NCBI RefSeq assembly: GCF_014170375.1
Contig: NZ_LZZW01000011.1
Coordinates: 62,001-126,000, forward strand
Source: Variovorax sp. UMC13
GTDB taxonomy: Bacteria > Pseudomonadota > Gammaproteobacteria > Burkholderiales > Burkholderiaceae_C
DNA: 64,000 nucleotides
Direction of reading: 5' to 3'
Position 1 is the first letter of the stretch; each line of letters starts with the position of its first letter. Positions 47,991-56,395 of this stretch are shown here, in pieces. The translations under genes were made by a program, and so were the position numbers. The notes under the pieces were generated by a model that made no database searches, was not told where the DNA came from, and saw only the letters and a program-made list of their open reading frames with translations.

Positions 47991-48457
47991 ACGCTGCCGC
48001 GGGCGAACACCGTCTCCGACACATAGGCCTTGCGCGGGCCGTGCACCGTGTGGCGGATCACGAAGCGGCCGTCGGCCAGGAAGCGATAGCGGCTCTCGTA
48101 GGTGTCGGGTGTGCACAGGTGCGTGGCCGCGCCGGTCCAGCCGTCGCCGTCCGCGGTCAGCGCGATGGCATGGAAGAGCCGTGGCGGGGTCTCGGCGAAG
48201 AACACGGCCAGGCCGTCCGGCGCCCGTTCGAAGCGGTAGTCGCGGTGCCCGTCGAAGGACTGGCCGTTGGCCAGGCGCACCCGGCCGTCCTCGCGGTAGT
48301 GCAGGCTGTCGGGCCCTTCGCGCGTGAACAGCGCCACGCCGCGCATCTCGGCCTGGCCTTCGATGGTGCGCATCAGCTGCCAGGCGCCTTCGAGCCGGTC
48401 GAAGACCGCCTCGGCATTGCCCCAGGGCGGCTGGGTGGGTGAATGGCGGCGGGTCAT
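47987..48457 (-). CDS. DUF6314-like protein
   Basis: A 156-residue soluble protein, opposed to bioY. Conserved-looking elements are AVFDRLEGAWQLMRTIEGQA near the N terminus, FDGHRDYRFE and the C-terminal CTPDTYESRYRF and HTVHGPRKAYVSETV, all matching a small domain family (DUF6314) of unknown function that may be a lipocalin-like barrel. The ATG at 48457 is the only good start. Nothing in the context shows what it does. Confidence 0.72.
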   Translation of the reverse strand: MTRRHSPTQPPWGNAEAVFDRLEGAWQLMRTIEGQAEMRGVALFTREGPDSLHYREDGRVRLANGQSFDGHRDYRFERAPDGLAVFFAETPPRLFHAIALTADGDGWTGAATHLCTPDTYESRYRFLADGRFVIRHTVHGPRKAYVSETVFARGSV

Positions 48458-48542
48458 GGCAGAACTCTAAGGCAACGGCCCTAGCAGAGCCCGCAATGGC
48501 CTGCTCCAGCAGGCAGAAGCCGATCGGTCCATGATGCGCGCC

Positions 48543-49544
48543 ATGGCCGATTTCTCCATCCTCGATCTCTCTCCCATCTGCGAGGGCAGCGATGCCGCGC
48601 AGTCGTTCAAGAATTCCCTGTCGCTGGCGCAGCATGCCGAGGCGCAGGGCTACCGCCGCTACTGGCTGGCCGAGCACCACGGCATGCCCGGCATCGCGAG
48701 CGCGGCCACGGCCGTGCTGCTGGCCCACATCGGCGCCGGCACTTCGACCATCCGCATCGGCGCGGGCGGCGTGATGCTGCCCAACCATTCGCCGCTGGTG
48801 ATCGCCGAGCAGTTCGGCACGCTCGAGTCGTTGTACCCCGGGCGCATCGACCTGGGCCTGGGCCGCGCGCCGGGCTCCGACCAGCGCACCGCGCGCGCGC
48901 TGCGCCGCAACCTCGAATCGGATTCCGACCAGTTCCCGCAGGACGTGATCGAGCTCATGGACTTCATGAGCAAGGAACCGCGCCAGCCGGTGATGGCGGT
49001 GCCGGGCCGCGGCCTCGAGGTGCCGGTGTGGATCCTGGGCTCGAGCACCTTCGGCGCGCAGCTGGCGGCGCACCTGGGCCTGCCCTATGCCTTCGCCTCG
49101 CACTTCGCGCCGCAGCAGATGATGGCGGCCATCCGGATCTACCGCGAGAGCTTCAAGCCTTCGGCGCAGCTGGCCAAGCCCTATGTGATGCTGGGCTTCA
49201 ACGCCTTCGCGGCCGAGACCGACGAAGAGGCGCGCTTCCGCGCGAGTTCATGGCAGCAGGCCTTCGTGAACCTGCGCAGCGGACGGCCGGGCCGGCTGCC
49301 GCCGCCGGTCAAGGACTACTACGCGAGCGTGGGCCCGGCCGAGCGTGCGCTGCTCGACTCGGTGCTGTCGTGTTCGGCCGTCGGCTCGCGCGAGACCGTG
49401 CGCGCCGGCCTGGCGGCCTTCATCGAGAGCACCGGCGCCGACGAGCTGATGATCACCGCGCAGGTCCACGACCACGCGGCGCGGCTGCGCTCCTACGAGA
49501 TCGTGGCCGGGCTGCACAAGGAGCTGTTCCCCGCCCGCGCCTGA
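48543..49544 (+). CDS. LLM-class flavin-dependent oxidoreductase
   Basis: A 333-residue luciferase-like monooxygenase of the YhbW/LuxA-related group (MsnO8-type). Features are [59 protein letters not shown] and [13 protein letters not shown], all diagnostic of the single-enzyme YhbW branch. It probably binds FMN(H2) supplied by a separate reductase. Start at 48543 aligns with the family N terminus; ATGs at 48531 and 48534 also exist. Substrate unknown. It ends seven bases from the convergent lactate-dehydrogenase gene. Confidence 0.91.
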   Translation: MADFSILDLSPICEGSDAAQSFKNSLSLAQHAEAQGYRRYWLAEHHGMPGIASAATAVLLAHIGAGTSTIRIGAGGVMLPNHSPLVIAEQFGTLESLYPGRIDLGLGRAPGSDQRTARALRRNLESDSDQFPQDVIELMDFMSKEPRQPVMAVPGRGLEVPVWILGSSTFGAQLAAHLGLPYAFASHFAPQQMMAAIRIYRESFKPSAQLAKPYVMLGFNAFAAETDEEARFRASSWQQAFVNLRSGRPGRLPPPVKDYYASVGPAERALLDSVLSCSAVGSRETVRAGLAAFIESTGADELMITAQVHDHAARLRSYEIVAGLHKELFPARA

Positions 49545-49551
49545 CGCCGGC

Positions 49552-50703
49552 TCAGGTGGGGTAGCTGCCGGGCAGCAGAATCTTCTTGTCCACGTTCTGG
49601 ATGTTGGTGTGGCCGCAGAAGGCCATGGTCACGTCCAGTTCCTTGTGGATCAGCTGCAGCGCCTTGCTCACGCCGGCTTCGCCCATCGCGCCCAGGCCGT
49701 AGGCCATGGCGCGGCCGATCATGGTGCCGCGCGCGCCCAGCGCCCAGGCCTTGAGCACGTCCTGGCCGCTGCGGATGCCGCCGTCCATCCAAACCTCGGT
49801 CTTCGCGCCCACCGCGTCGATGATCGGCGGCAGCGCCTCGATGCTCGAGGGCGCGCCGTCGAGCTGGCGGCCGCCGTGGTTGCTCACCACGATCGCGTCG
49901 GCGCCGGCGTCGACCGCCAGCTGCGCGTCCTCGGCCACCATGATGCCCTTGAGGATCAGCTTGCCGCCCCATTGCTTCTTGACCCATTCGACGTCGGCCC
50001 ACGACAGCGTGGGGTCGAACTGCTCGTTGGTCCAGGCCGACAGCGAACGCATGTCGCTCACGCCCTTGACGTGGCCGACCAGGTTGCGGAAGGTGCGGCG
50101 CTTGGTGCCCAGCATGCCCAGGCACCAGGCCGGCTTGGTCGCCAGGTTGACGATGTTCTTCAGCGTGGGCCGCGGCGGCGCGGTCAGGCCGTTCTTCAGG
50201 TCCTTGTGGCGCTGGCCGATCACCTGCAAGTCCAGCGTGAGCACCAGCGCGCTGCACTTGGCGTTGCGGGCACGCTCGATCATGCGGGCCATCGACTCGC
50301 GGTCGCGCATCATGTAGAGCTGGAACCAGAAGGGCGCCTTCGTGTGCTCGGCGATGTCCTCGATCGAGCAGATGCTCATGGTCGAGAGCGTGAACGGGAT
50401 GCCGAACTTCTCGGCCGCGCGCGCCGCATGGATCTCGCCGTCGGCATGCTGCATGCCCGTCAGGCCCACCGGCGCGATCGCGACCGGCATCTTCGCGGCC
50501 TGGCCGACCATGGTGGTGGCGGTGGTGCGGCCTTCCATGTTGACCGCCACGCGCTGGCGCAGCTTGATCTTGTGGAAGTCCTCGCTGTTGGCGCGGTAGG
50601 TGCCTTCGGTCCACGAACCGGAGTCGGCGTAGTCGTAGAACATGCGCGGCACGCGCTTCTCGGCCAGGACGCGCAGGTCTTCGATGGTGGTGATGGTGGT
50701 CAT
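49552..50703 (-). CDS. lldD: FMN-dependent L-lactate (alpha-hydroxy acid) dehydrogenase
   Basis: A 383-residue TIM-barrel flavoenzyme of the L-lactate dehydrogenase/glycolate oxidase family that oxidises alpha-hydroxy acids to 2-keto acids. The opening FYDYADSGSWTEGTYRANSE, PVGLTGMQHADGEIHAARAA, FWFQLYMMRDRESMARMI and the catalytic VSNHGGRQLDG with its histidine are intact. The active-site loop is shorter than in some membrane-bound LldD. The exact hydroxy acid is not readable. A LysR gene lies immediately upstream on the same strand, so the two might be linked. Confidence 0.87.
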   Translation of the reverse strand: MTTITTIEDLRVLAEKRVPRMFYDYADSGSWTEGTYRANSEDFHKIKLRQRVAVNMEGRTTATTMVGQAAKMPVAIAPVGLTGMQHADGEIHAARAAEKFGIPFTLSTMSICSIEDIAEHTKAPFWFQLYMMRDRESMARMIERARNAKCSALVLTLDLQVIGQRHKDLKNGLTAPPRPTLKNIVNLATKPAWCLGMLGTKRRTFRNLVGHVKGVSDMRSLSAWTNEQFDPTLSWADVEWVKKQWGGKLILKGIMVAEDAQLAVDAGADAIVVSNHGGRQLDGAPSSIEALPPIIDAVGAKTEVWMDGGIRSGQDVLKAWALGARGTMIGRAMAYGLGAMGEAGVSKALQLIHKELDVTMAFCGHTNIQNVDKKILLPGSYPT

Positions 50704-50800
50704 GTCGGAACGATCTCGGAGGAAAGGGGAGCGTGCCGCACTGTAGGGGCAGCGCGCGGGCGGCGGCGTGAATTCTGGACCGGGTGCGCGTGAAGCTTTT

Positions 50801-51682
50801 TCACTCGCGCAGCGCCTGGCGCAGCCAGTCGACGAAGGCGGCACATTCCCAGCGCTCCAGCGTGCCCGGTTTCCAGCACAGGAAATAGTCGTTGGGTGAG
50901 CGCACGCTCTCGCGCGACAGCCGGACCAGCCGTCCGCTGTCGAGCCAGGCCTGGCCCAGTTTGAGGCGCATCAGCGCCACGCCGAAGCCGGCCACCGCGG
51001 CGTCGAGCACCAGCCCCAGGTCGTTGAACTGGGTGCCGGTGCGCGGCTCGGGCAGGCCGATGCCGCAGGCCCGGAACCAGGTGTGCCAGGGCTCGAGCGG
51101 CGAAGGGATCAGGTGCGCGCGCGCCACGATCTCGTCGCTGTCGAAGCCCTCGAGCGGACCGGTCTCGTGCAGGTACTCGGGGCTGCAGACCGGGCAGATG
51201 TCCTCCGACAGCAGGTGCGTCGACTCGCGCTCGGCAAAGACGCCCTGGCCCAGGCGCAGTTCGATGTCGGCCTCCTCGGCCGTCAGGTGGTGGCCCGGGA
51301 TCGTGACCTGCAGCATCAGCTCGATCTCGGGATAGGCGTGGCGAAAGCGCGCCAGCCGCGGCAGCAGGATCTGGCGCGAGAAGGTGGGCGTGACGGCCAC
51401 CCGCAGCCGCGTCGGTGCTTCGGGACCGTGCTGGCGCCCGGGCACCTGCTGCAGCGCGGCCAGGGCCTCGCGCACGCGCGGCAGGTAGGCCGTGCCCTCG
51501 GGGCTCAGGCTGAAGTCGCCGCGGGCGAAGACCTTGCAGTCGAGCTGGGTCTCGAGCTGGCGGATGCGGTGGCTCACCGCGCTGGGCGTGACGCTCAGTT
51601 CCTCGGCCGCCTGCGTGACGCTGCGCAGGCGCGCCAGCGCCTCGAAGGCGAGCAGGCTCTGGATGGGCGGGATGCGGGACAT
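50801..51682 (-). CDS. LysR-family regulator (GcvA-like)
   Basis: A 293-residue regulator. Helix-turn-helix residues ~5-60 read [20 protein letters not shown], then [20 protein letters not shown], a sequence pattern close to GcvA/AmpR-type LysR proteins. The effector domain includes [20 protein letters not shown]. Located 97 bases upstream of the hydroxy-acid dehydrogenase on the same strand, which makes regulation of that gene or of an unrelated distal operon possible. Divergent from mnmA with 94 bases between. Confidence 0.92.
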   Translation of the reverse strand: MSRIPPIQSLLAFEALARLRSVTQAAEELSVTPSAVSHRIRQLETQLDCKVFARGDFSLSPEGTAYLPRVREALAALQQVPGRQHGPEAPTRLRVAVTPTFSRQILLPRLARFRHAYPEIELMLQVTIPGHHLTAEEADIELRLGQGVFAERESTHLLSEDICPVCSPEYLHETGPLEGFDSDEIVARAHLIPSPLEPWHTWFRACGIGLPEPRTGTQFNDLGLVLDAAVAGFGVALMRLKLGQAWLDSGRLVRLSRESVRSPNDYFLCWKPGTLERWECAAFVDWLRQALRE

Positions 51683-51762
51683 GGCGGGGATTGTGGCGCG
51701 CCCGCAGCGGCCGGGGCCGCTCGGTGATTTCCCGCATGCGGGCACCGGTCGGCCGGGGCTGG

Positions 51763-51768
51763 GACAAT
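51763..51768 (+). promoter_or_regulatory. candidate -10 element abutting the mnmA start
   Basis: GACAAT ends 8 bases before the ATG at 51777, with no ribosome site, the same arrangement as at 3769 and 44286. If used, the message would be leaderless or nearly so. Confidence 0.35.
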
Positions 51769-51776
51769 GGCGCCCT

Positions 51777-52937
51777 ATGACAAAGCAGCGCATCGTGGTC
51801 GGCCTGAGTGGCGGCGTCGACTCCGCCGTCACCGCGCACCTGCTCAAGCAGCAGGGCCACGAGGTGGTCGGCATCTTCATGAAGAACTGGGAGGACGACG
51901 ACGACAGCGAGTACTGCTCGTCGAACGTCGACTTCATCGACGCGGCCAGCGTGGCCGACGTGCTGGGCATCGAGATCGAGCACGTCAATTTCGCGGCCGA
52001 CTACAAGGACCGCGTCTTTGCCGAATTCCTGCGCGAGTACCAGGTCGGCCGCACGCCCAACCCCGACGTGCTGTGCAATGCCGAGATCAAGTTCAAGGCC
52101 TTCCTCGACCACGCGATGCGGCTGGGCGCCGAGAAGATCGCCACCGGGCATTACGCGCGGGTGCGCCTGAACGAAGGCACGGGCCGGCACGAGCTGCTCA
52201 AGGGCCTGGACCCGGCCAAGGACCAGAGCTATTTCCTGCACCGCCTGAACCAGGCGCAGCTGTCGAAGACGCTGTTCCCGGTGGGCGAGCTGCACAAGAC
52301 CGAGGTGCGCCGCATCGCCGACGCCATCGGCCTGCCCAACGCGAAGAAGAAGGACTCGACCGGCATCTGCTTCATCGGCGAGCGGCCTTTTCGCGAGTTC
52401 CTCAACCGCTACATCTCCAAGGAACCGGGCCCGATCAAGGACGAGCGCGGCCGCACGCTGGGCGAGCACCAGGGCCTGAGCTTCTACACGCTGGGCCAGC
52501 GCCAGGGCCTGGGCATCGGCGGCGTGAAGGAACGCGGCGCGCAGCGCGGCGCGGGCGACCATTCGCCCTGGTTCGTGGCGCGCAAGGACATGGCGGCCAA
52601 CACGCTGTGGGTCGTGCAGGGCCACGACCACCCCTGGCTGCTGTCGCAGACGCTGAGTGCCGACGACGCGAGCTGGGTCGCGGGCAGCGCGCCGGTGGCG
52701 GGCGGCTACGGCGCCAAGTCGCGCTACCGGCAGGCCGATGCGGCCTGCGCGCTGGGCGAGGGGGCCAACGGCGCCTTCCGCCTCGACTTTGCGCAGCCGC
52801 AATGGGCGGTGACGCCGGGGCAGTCGGCGGTGCTGTATGACGGTGACGTGTGCCTGGGTGGCGGAGTCATTGCCTCTCCCCCCGAAGCGCCTTCGGCGCC
52901 TCCCCCCTCCGGGGGGCGACACCGGCGGCCCGGCTGA
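51777..52937 (+). CDS. mnmA: tRNA-specific 2-thiouridylase MnmA
   Basis: Adds sulfur to U34 of Lys, Glu and Gln tRNAs. The 386-residue product has the PP-loop [15 protein letters not shown] at its start, the catalytic Cys100 ([12 protein letters not shown]) and Cys198 ([13 protein letters not shown]), both in family positions, and the C-terminal barrel with [13 protein letters not shown]. Beyond the normal end, near VCLGGGVIA, about 20 extra residues ([19 protein letters not shown]) are encoded by a palindromic intergenic repeat that has replaced the original stop. It sits next to a NUDIX gene as in E. coli, though convergent here. Confidence 0.95.
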   Translation: MTKQRIVVGLSGGVDSAVTAHLLKQQGHEVVGIFMKNWEDDDDSEYCSSNVDFIDAASVADVLGIEIEHVNFAADYKDRVFAEFLREYQVGRTPNPDVLCNAEIKFKAFLDHAMRLGAEKIATGHYARVRLNEGTGRHELLKGLDPAKDQSYFLHRLNQAQLSKTLFPVGELHKTEVRRIADAIGLPNAKKKDSTGICFIGERPFREFLNRYISKEPGPIKDERGRTLGEHQGLSFYTLGQRQGLGIGGVKERGAQRGAGDHSPWFVARKDMAANTLWVVQGHDHPWLLSQTLSADDASWVAGSAPVAGGYGAKSRYRQADAACALGEGANGAFRLDFAQPQWAVTPGQSAVLYDGDVCLGGGVIASPPEAPSAPPPSGGRHRRPG

Positions 52938-52966
52938 GCCGGTTCCGCGGTGTCCCTGGAATAGGG
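52872..52966. repeat. palindromic intergenic repeat overlapping the mnmA 3' end
   Basis: Two clean hairpins sit close together: GCGCC-TTC-GGCGC (52887-52899) and CCCCCC-TCC-GGGGGG (52902-52916), followed by a CCGG-rich imperfect stem up to about 52966. The CCCGAAGCGCCTTCGGCGCC type is a common intergenic repeat in Comamonadaceae as I know the group. Here it supplies the last codons and the stop of mnmA. Confidence 0.6.
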
Positions 52967-53003
52967 ACAGGGCGGGGCAGGGTGGGGAGGGGCGGCCGGT
53001 CGT

Positions 53004-53516
53004 TCAGCGCAAGGGCGTGGCGTGCACCGACGCGTCGGTGTGGATCAGCGACAGCGGATGGCGCTGGCCCGCCAGGTAATCCTCGATGCATTCCAGCAGC
53101 AGCGGGCTGCGGTGCCGGTCGGCGCTGGCGCGGAGTTCGTCGGGCGTCATCCAGAGCGTGCGCACGATGCCTTCGTCGAGCGCGCGCCCGGGCTCGAAGG
53201 CGCCCAGCGTGCCGGCGAAGGCGAAGCGCAGGTAGGTGACGTCCTCCTCGCTGTCGCGCTGTGCCGTGGCGGTGCTCGGCGCGCGCTGGAAGCGGGCCAT
53301 GTAGATGCCCACCAGCGCGGTGGGCGTGAAGTGGTGGGCGGTTTCCTCCAGGGCCTCGCGGGCGCAGCCCTCGGCGGGCGATTCGCCGGGATCGAGGTGG
53401 CCGGCCGGCGTGTTGAGCTTGAGGCCGTGGGCCGTGTGCTCTTCCACCAGCAGGAAGCGGCCGTCGCGTTCGATCACGGCGGCCACCGTGACGTTGGGTT
53501 TCCAGCGCGTCGTCAT
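53004..53516 (-). CDS. NUDIX hydrolase (NudJ-like)
   Basis: A 170-residue NUDIX protein. The Nudix box is GHLDPGESPAEGCAREALEE followed by T, a perfect match to Gx5Ex7REUxEExGU except for the final positions. The opening PNVTVAAVIERDGRFLLVEE and the HGLKLNTPAGHL segment resemble NudJ (YmfB) phosphatases, which act on nucleoside di- and triphosphates and pyrimidine-precursor pyrophosphates; E. coli nudJ lies beside mnmA. Convergent with mnmA. The gene is the first upstream neighbour of the CHASE2 signalling operon end. Confidence 0.88.
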   Translation of the reverse strand: MTTRWKPNVTVAAVIERDGRFLLVEEHTAHGLKLNTPAGHLDPGESPAEGCAREALEETAHHFTPTALVGIYMARFQRAPSTATAQRDSEEDVTYLRFAFAGTLGAFEPGRALDEGIVRTLWMTPDELRASADRHRSPLLLECIEDYLAGQRHPLSLIHTDASVHATPLR

Positions 53517-53523
53517 GCCGGAC

Positions 53524-53955
53524 TCAGCGCAGCACGTAGCCGCTGAAGCGCCAGATGCGGTCGCTGTCGAGATGGAAGCTCAGCAGCTCGCGCACCGGCG
53601 TTGGCCGGTCGGCGAAGCGGCTCTCGTATTCCACGCTCACGTACTGGCCGCCGAGCTCGGGATCGGGGTCGTTCACCACCTGCCGGTTCACCGCCACCCA
53701 GGTGCGCTGCTGCGGGGCACCGAGCGGCGCGCGCGCCTTGGCGACCATGGCGATGAAGTCGGCGCGCGGCACCCGCTTGCGCGCCACCGGCGCGGCCCCG
53801 TCCCAGAGCTCGCCCACCTGGTCCTGGTCGATCATCTGGACCGCCTGCAGTCCGCCGCGCACCATGTCGCTGGGCTCCACCTCCTGGGCGGCGGCAAGAC
53901 CGAGGCCGCCGGCGAGGCAGAGGGCGGCAACGGCGAGTTGGGCGAAGCGGATCAT
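53524..53955 (-). CDS. small secreted DUF4019-like protein
   Basis: A 143-residue exported protein. Signal peptide residues ~1-23 (AQLAVAALCLAGGLGLAAAQ). The mature part contains DQVGELWDGAAPVARKRVPR, RTWVAVNRQVV and YVSVEYESRFADR, characteristic of the DUF4019 fold, which is a small single-domain periplasmic protein of unknown function. An AAGGAATGAAAAG ribosome site precedes the ATG, and it starts five bases after the CHASE2 kinase stop, so it belongs to the signalling operon. Seven bases separate it from the NUDIX gene, which is on the same strand. Confidence 0.75.
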   Translation of the reverse strand: MIRFAQLAVAALCLAGGLGLAAAQEVEPSDMVRGGLQAVQMIDQDQVGELWDGAAPVARKRVPRADFIAMVAKARAPLGAPQQRTWVAVNRQVVNDPDPELGGQYVSVEYESRFADRPTPVRELLSFHLDSDRIWRFSGYVLR

Positions 53956-53959
53956 CTTT

Positions 53960-56380
53960 TCATTCCTTGTGGTGAGGAGGATGGCCCAGTGCCTCCATGT
54001 CGGCGGCGCTGGGGCGCGGAAGAACCAGGGTGACGGTGCAGCCGGCATCGGCCGCACTGTCGATCTCGATCGTGCCGCCGTGACGCTGCACGGCCGTGCG
54101 CACCAGCAACAGGCCCAGGCCCACGCCGTGCACCTCCGGATGGGTTTCGCGGTGCAGGCGATGGAAAGGCTGGAACAGTTGCGACTGTAGCGCCGGGGGG
54201 ATGCCCGGGCCGTGGTCGCGCACGGCGATGGCCCAGAAGTTCTCGCGCGCACGCACCGAGCAGTCGAGCTCGGCCCCGGTCGGCGAGTACTTGAGCGCAT
54301 TGCTCAGCACGTTGGTGAACGCGCGGGTCAGCAGGGAGCGGTCGGCGATGCAGTACGCCTCCTCGTGCGTGCTCGAGAAGCGCACCTGCACCTGCTTCTT
54401 GTGCGCATGGGCCCAGGCGTTGTCGATGGCCTGCTGCAGCAGGCTCGCCACGTCGAGCACCTCGGCATGGAAGGGCTGGGCCTCGGCGCGCGCCAGGTTG
54501 ACGAAGCCGTCGGCCAGTTCGAGCCCGGTCTGCGCGTGGCGCTCGATGCGCTGCAGCAGCGCCGCGCCGCCCAGCACTTCGGGGCGGGTGCGTGCGAGCT
54601 CGACGGCGGTGAGGATCGACGCGCTGGGTTCGCGGATGTCGTGCGAGATGAAGCGCAGCGCCTCGTCGCGCTGGCTCTGCGCCTGCCGCATGGCCGTGAT
54701 GTCGACCAGCGCGCTCATCCAGCCCGCATGGCGGTTGCGTGCATCGAAGAAGGGCACGCAGCGCAGCAGCAGGATGCGGCCCAGCGCGTCCTCGCCCTCG
54801 CCGAGGATGGGCTGCCGTTCGCTCGAGCGCAGCGCGCCGCGCGTCAGCATCGGCGCACCCGTGGTGCGCCAGCGCAGGTCGGCCAGCAGCTCGTGCGCAT
54901 CCCGGCCCACCAGGCGCTGCGGCGTCGTGTTCCAGTGGCGGGCCGCGGCGAGGTTGGCGATGAAGACGTGACCGCCGAGGTCCAGCACCAGCGTGGCGTC
55001 GGCCATCTGGTCGATGCCGTCGCGCACGAAGCGGTGCAGGTCGCGCATGCGCAGGCCGGCGGCCGAGGTGGCGGTCATCTGGCGGTCCAGGAAGTCGCCC
55101 TCGAGCTTCGGCGGGCCGGCCACCGGCAGGCCGTCGAGGGCCTCGTTGAGCTGCTCGGTGCCCCAGCGCAGGTAGCGCAGCGCGGCCGTCAGCCGCATCA
55201 GGCTCCACAGCGGATAGACCAGCAGCAGGCCCAGGAAGCCCGAGGCCGGCGTGAACTGGATGCCGATCCAGGGCCGGGCGTTGTGCAGGCCCAGGCGCAC
55301 CGCGAGCAGCGCGCAGATCAGCGCCACCACCGCCAGCGGACGCAGCCACAGCAGGCCCAGCAGCGCGACGGCCATCGGCACCAGGTTGTAGGCCAGGTCC
55401 TGGGTCGGGCTGGCCACCACCACTTGGCGTCCGTGGAGCAGCGCCTGCAGCACGCTGGCGAAGATCTCGACGCCGGGCATCAGGCCGGTCGGGTGCGGGG
55501 TCGCGGTGGCGTAGAGGTCGCCCAGCCCGGCCGCGGTGGCGCCGACCAGCACATAGCGGCCGCGGAAGGTGCCGGGCGGCACCTGGCCGCGCAGCACGTC
55601 GATGTACGACACGGTCTTAAAGGGTGGTGTGCCGGCGGAACCGGCGGTGAAGACGATCGCTTCGTGCCCGCTGCGCTCCCAGGGGCCCGACGGCTTCCCC
55701 GTCATCGCGCGCGGCGCGGGCCCGGTCGGTGGCGGGCCGCCGGCGTAGGCCTGCGCGGCCTGCTGCAGCGCGAGCGCGAAGTGCGGCCAGCCGCGGCCGG
55801 CGAAGCCTTCGCGCAGGTAGACGCTGCGCACGACGCCGTCCTCGTCCAGCGACAGGTGCGCATGGCCGATGGCCGCGGCGGCCTGGGCCAGCGCCGGCAG
55901 GGGCAGCAGTTCCGACGGCTGCTGCGTGCCGCGCGACTGCAGCGCCATCGGCAGCACGACGCAGCCGCTGTCGGCGATGCCCGTGGCCAGCACCTCGTCG
56001 TCGCCGGGATGGTCGAGATCGGCTTCGGTGAGCAGCAGGTCGAGCCCGATGCAGCGCGGGTTGTCCGCCGCGATGCGGCGCAGCAGCTCGGCATGCAGCG
56101 CGCGGCGCCAGGGCCAGCGGCCGATGGCGGCGATGCTCTGCTCGTCGATGGCGACGATCACGATCTCCTGCGAGGGCGGCTGGCGCATCTCGGCGCTGGC
56201 GTTGTCCTGCAGCATGCGGTCGAAGCGCGGCATGGGCTGCGTCAGCGTGAGCAGCGTGACCAGCGCGGTCAGCCCGCCCGCGAGCAGCAGCCAGGCCAGC
56301 CGGCGCGCCAGCATCCGGCGCAAGCGGCCTTTACGGCGCGGGCGGCGATCGTGCGAAGGAGGCGCCGCAGGAGCAGGCAT
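53960..56380 (-). CDS. CHASE2-domain sensor histidine kinase
   Basis: An 806-residue transmembrane kinase. Order of parts: cytoplasmic tail (1-26), membrane helix 1 (27-46), periplasmic CHASE2 domain (about 52-325, with VIVAIDEQSIAAIGRWPWRR and RYVLVGATAAGLGDLYATAT), three membrane helices (329-346, 348-364, 378-395), a PAS-like region (about 455-565) and the kinase core. The H-box is FISHDIREPSASIL with His580. N-box LSNALKYSP, G1 RDHGPGIP and G2 HGVGLGLLLVR are intact. Its gene follows the FecR/LysM gene by 15 bases, so the pair is one operon with the response regulator. CHASE2 ligands are unknown. Confidence 0.93.
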   Translation of the reverse strand: MPAPAAPPSHDRRPRRKGRLRRMLARRLAWLLLAGGLTALVTLLTLTQPMPRFDRMLQDNASAEMRQPPSQEIVIVAIDEQSIAAIGRWPWRRALHAELLRRIAADNPRCIGLDLLLTEADLDHPGDDEVLATGIADSGCVVLPMALQSRGTQQPSELLPLPALAQAAAAIGHAHLSLDEDGVVRSVYLREGFAGRGWPHFALALQQAAQAYAGGPPPTGPAPRAMTGKPSGPWERSGHEAIVFTAGSAGTPPFKTVSYIDVLRGQVPPGTFRGRYVLVGATAAGLGDLYATATPHPTGLMPGVEIFASVLQALLHGRQVVVASPTQDLAYNLVPMAVALLGLLWLRPLAVVALICALLAVRLGLHNARPWIGIQFTPASGFLGLLLVYPLWSLMRLTAALRYLRWGTEQLNEALDGLPVAGPPKLEGDFLDRQMTATSAAGLRMRDLHRFVRDGIDQMADATLVLDLGGHVFIANLAAARHWNTTPQRLVGRDAHELLADLRWRTTGAPMLTRGALRSSERQPILGEGEDALGRILLLRCVPFFDARNRHAGWMSALVDITAMRQAQSQRDEALRFISHDIREPSASILTAVELARTRPEVLGGAALLQRIERHAQTGLELADGFVNLARAEAQPFHAEVLDVASLLQQAIDNAWAHAHKKQVQVRFSSTHEEAYCIADRSLLTRAFTNVLSNALKYSPTGAELDCSVRARENFWAIAVRDHGPGIPPALQSQLFQPFHRLHRETHPEVHGVGLGLLLVRTAVQRHGGTIEIDSAADAGCTVTLVLPRPSAADMEALGHPPHHKE

Positions 56381-56395
56381 GGTGAAGACGCGCGC

